This document shows positions 61,665-64,000 of a DNA stretch of 64,000 bases, in pieces; position 1 is the first letter of the stretch; every line of letters begins with the position of its first letter. The notes under the pieces were generated by a model. That model was given only the letters and a program-made list of their open reading frames with translations, did no database searches and was not told the DNA's origin. The position numbers and the translations under genes were made by a program. The stretch is from Bifidobacterium sp. ESL0704 (lineage in GTDB: Bacteria; Actinomycetota; Actinomycetes; Actinomycetales; Bifidobacteriaceae): positions 1,922,001-1,986,000 of the forward strand of contig NZ_CP113929.1 of assembly GCF_029392075.1 (NCBI RefSeq), given 5' to 3'.

Positions 61665-63002
61665 TCAGGCCAATGCGCCCATTGGATCCCAAGCCGGCAG
61701 CATCGTCGCAGGCTCGGTGAGGGCGGCCTGGTAGTCAGCGGGAAGCATGGACTTCGGGACGGCGACCTCGTAGACGTACTCGGTGAACCAGTCGTCGGCC
61801 ATGGTGAAGTAGCCCTTGTCGGCGACCTTGCAGCCCCACGAATTCTCGACGCGCCAACGGTTGGTGGTCTTGCCGTCATCGGCCACGTCCACGCCGACGA
61901 ATGCCATCGCATGGTTCATCGCGGAGTCGCCGTAGCGCACACGGTCTTCCTTGCTCATATCAAAATCGACGTCATAGACCTTGCCATATTCGTAGAGATC
62001 GGTGGCCCACGCGCCGTTGTCGCGGTCCATCATCGGATGGCAATCCGCACCGAACCAAGCGGGCATGCCCTGCTCGCTCAGGATGCGACGCACGCAGTCC
62101 TTCATGAACTGGTTGGGGACGTTCAGATATTCGGTCGCGTCACCGCCTACCACGTTGCCCAAGTGCTCGATGCCGATCTTCTTGCCCTTGGCATGCTCGG
62201 CACGCGGATCGTCGACGAGACAGACATAATCCTCAAGATGCGCCGGACCGACGTACTTCTTCCAGAACTCGACCGGCGTGATCTCGCCATCGCGATGGAA
62301 CTCGCCGTCCTTGTCGGTCCACTCCCAATCGAAGCTCTTCGGCGGCTCGCCCAAGTGGATGGTGAGCATACGATGACCGGCCTCAACGCCCTCGTCAACG
62401 ATCTTGTCAATCGCTGCCGGATCGGCGTACATATGTGCCACAGCGGTGTGCAGCATACGACGCAGCTGCGTGTTCATCTCGCCGGTGTTCTTCGAGGAGG
62501 CCGTCTCCGGGAAGAAATCCTTGGGCACGGCGCCGTATTTCTTGTAGACGTTCATCGCCATCGTCCACTGTCCGCCGTCGCCCATCACGTCGGCGAGCAG
62601 ATGCTGCATGAGCTGGGAATCCGCAGGCTCCCCTGCCCGCACCAGATCCGCGACGTCACGCAGGAAGTAATTGATGCGCTCAAGCTTGTCGAAGTACATC
62701 GCATAGTTCTGCGAGAACTCGAACTGCTCGAGGTTGAGGTTCTGCTTGGCCACGAAACGCGCGACGTTCAATGAGCTGAAGAGCCAGCAGCGCCCGGAAC
62801 GATTCTGGTTGGTGACCTCACCGTTGTCGACGGTCACGGAGAAACGGCGCTGAAGCCTGCGGGCCCTGTCATAATTGTGCGCGACCGGATTGATACCGGA
62901 AGTGGTGACGGCGTTCATGGCCAGCGTGTTGACGGGTTTCGCTTCGAAATCGTCCTGCAACTGCCCCAGACGCTCGGTACTCAGCGGCTTCATTTCACTC
63001 AT
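61665..63002 (-). CDS. pepC: Aminopeptidase C (bleomycin hydrolase family)
   Basis: A cytosolic papain-like cysteine aminopeptidase forming hexamers. The 445-residue product has NQNRSGRCWLFSSLNVARF with the catalytic Cys (Q..GRCW), MNHAMAFVGVDVADDGKTTN with the catalytic His, and WRVENSWGCKVADKGYFTM with the catalytic Asn. The start at 63002 has AAAGGAG 9 nt upstream, giving MSEMKPLSTERLGQLQDDFE. Two hairpins follow immediately after the stop. Confidence 0.96.
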   Translation of the reverse strand: MSEMKPLSTERLGQLQDDFEAKPVNTLAMNAVTTSGINPVAHNYDRARRLQRRFSVTVDNGEVTNQNRSGRCWLFSSLNVARFVAKQNLNLEQFEFSQNYAMYFDKLERINYFLRDVADLVRAGEPADSQLMQHLLADVMGDGGQWTMAMNVYKKYGAVPKDFFPETASSKNTGEMNTQLRRMLHTAVAHMYADPAAIDKIVDEGVEAGHRMLTIHLGEPPKSFDWEWTDKDGEFHRDGEITPVEFWKKYVGPAHLEDYVCLVDDPRAEHAKGKKIGIEHLGNVVGGDATEYLNVPNQFMKDCVRRILSEQGMPAWFGADCHPMMDRDNGAWATDLYEYGKVYDVDFDMSKEDRVRYGDSAMNHAMAFVGVDVADDGKTTNRWRVENSWGCKVADKGYFTMADDWFTEYVYEVAVPKSMLPADYQAALTEPATMLPAWDPMGALA

Positions 63003-63189
63003 TAGACAATGCTCCTTTACTTGGTTTACTTTCCACCATATTCCATACACAGTATCCGACACGCAGATTGGAATCCGCGGCGTCGCAAAGCCTCGGAATC
63101 AAGGCATATCAACGGATACGACAAAATACGAAAGCGCGCCATGGCGAAATCGCCACAGCGCACACAATCGTTATGCAAACCGGTAATGC

Positions 63190-64000
63190 TTACCGGTCCA
63201 CAGGGGCCCCACCAGCGGGCTCGCCGCCTTCAGGGAAAATGATGTTGTTGCTATTGATACGGCTCTGGTTATTGGCCGCAAACCTCGCGTTGGCAGGGAC
63301 TCCTCCGTTGACCGGAGCGTTCGGCGAAGGAGCAGCGGCATTACCGGCCGGAGAATTCTTTTTCGAAGTGTGATTCACCAGATTGGAAAGCTGCCGCATA
63401 CCGCTCTTGGAAGCGGCATCCTGCCCGGATTCCGAACCGTTCTGCGCCTGGGCCTGTGCCCTGTCATGGTGTTGGGGAGCCTGAACCGGTTGCGGCGCCG
63501 GAGCTTTGGCGGCATGGTTGCTTGGCGCGTAGGAGGCTGGCATCTGGGAAGCCGCAGCGGGAGCCTGGCTTGCAGAGGCAGCAGCACCTTGGCCCTGAGC
63601 CCCGCCCTTATCTTCGGGCTCGCGCTTTTCATCTTTTTGCTTGTCCGCTTGCGCGGCATCATCGAGATCATTGGCCACGGCATTAACCACCGGCACGTTG
63701 ATCTCGGACCGCTTGTCATCGGCAAAACCGAATCCGGAGAACGCATTGGTGAACATCGCACGCAGCTCGGTGACGCGTTGGGTAATAGTAGATTCGCGCT
63801 CCTGGAGATCCTTGATACGCTTCTGGAGCCCATCAAGCTCGCCCTGCGCGGCCTTGCGGCGCTCTTCGACGCGGGCCTCGGCATCCTTCTTGGCCTTGGC
63901 CACGATCTCTTCGGCCTGCGCATCGGCTTCCTGACGCTTTGAAACCGCATAGTTGTCGGCCTCGTCCCTCAGGTCCTTTGCCTTGGAGACCAGGCTGTCC
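63190..64000 (-). CDS. DivIVA-like coiled-coil protein (5' end beyond the window)
   Basis: The frame is open to the window edge, so the N-terminus is missing. The visible part begins with coiled coil (SLVSKAKDLRDEADNYAVSK, then RQEADAQAEEIVAKAKKDAE and LDGLQKRIKDLQERESTITQ), continues into RVTELRAMFTNAFSGFGFAD and ends in a Pro/Ala/Gln-rich low-complexity tail. Long Lys/Glu coiled coils with EAE-type heptads are typical of DivIVA/Wag31-like or related polar-growth proteins of actinobacteria, but without the N-terminal domain this is only probable. It lies about 190 nt upstream of pepC. Confidence 0.6.
   Translation of the reverse strand, partial: DSLVSKAKDLRDEADNYAVSKRQEADAQAEEIVAKAKKDAEARVEERRKAAQGELDGLQKRIKDLQERESTITQRVTELRAMFTNAFSGFGFADDKRSEINVPVVNAVANDLDDAAQADKQKDEKREPEDKGGAQGQGAAASASQAPAAASQMPASYAPSNHAAKAPAPQPVQAPQHHDRAQAQAQNGSESGQDAASKSGMRQLSNLVNHTSKKNSPAGNAAAPSPNAPVNGGVPANARFAANNQSRINSNNIIFPEGGEPAGGAPVDR

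Overview
The window is chromosomal DNA from a high-G+C actinobacterium, most likely a Bifidobacterium or close relative. The evidence is the S10-spc ribosomal order running into secY and adk, a fused AdhE, a groES with a perfect CIRCE operator, a short actinobacterial-type adenylate kinase, two class I DAHP synthases in a row, and DapC, MurB and PepC of actinobacterial or bifidobacterial type. Species cannot be fixed from sequence reading alone. Almost every gene is on the minus strand; the plus-strand genes are an acetyltransferase, dinB, an AbiEi/DUF559-like gene, 5-formyl-THF cyclo-ligase, an FmdB zinc ribbon and a SAF-domain protein.

Layout, in window coordinates. 1-12.5 kb: the S10 and spc ribosomal operons, transcribed leftward from rpsJ to adk (23 genes). 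12.5-16.5 kb: a family 2 glycosyltransferase and adhE, the latter with a Rex/CRP-like dyad on its promoter. 16.4-17.3 kb: a gene-poor patch with an orphan LacI-type palindrome, a gene-remnant-like frame and two palindromic repeat families. 17.3-24 kb: rplM-rpsI, a HEAT/LRV-like protein, a YigZ/IMPACT protein, an acetyltransferase, a DUF2165 membrane protein, tRNA-Ser and a drug/metabolite exporter. 24-28.4 kb: dinB, a CPBP protease and an AbiEi/DUF559-like gene bracketed by paired hairpins. 28.4-43.5 kb: dapC, ferredoxin, two tandem amino-acid permeases, murB, rpmG with three tRNAs, hisC, groES and several small or hypothetical genes. 43.5-49.2 kb: an operon of an FHA-domain protein, a 1205-residue helicase/nuclease-like protein whose catalytic motifs look destroyed, and a small basic protein. 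49.4-57.4 kb: rplJL, a purine permease, and a pst phosphate-uptake operon. 57.8-64 kb: mtnN, two DAHP synthases, pepC and the end of a coiled-coil DivIVA-like gene.

The strongest unusual signals are these. (1) The pst operon carries a PstC-PstA fusion and, between it and pstB, seven exact 51-bp tandem repeats lying in an open frame that would encode 17-residue CxxC repeats, with a good ribosome-binding site and an ATGA overlap with pstCA. (2) Three families of twin-hairpin intergenic elements of about 110 bp (arms TGCGATGAAAATCA, TGCAGAGATAATCAC and TGCGTTGAAAAGCAGA) occur at eight places; one family flanks the AbiEi/DUF559-like nuclease gene on both sides, recalling the RAYT/REP arrangement. 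(3) The FHA/pseudo-helicase/small-protein operon. (4) Several conserved enzymes (SecY, DapC, MurB, 5-formyl-THF cyclo-ligase, an acetyltransferase, DinB, S5) carry hydrophilic low-complexity tails or insertions that are not part of their families' usual core.

No rRNA genes, insertion sequences, prophage genes or CRISPR arrays were seen.
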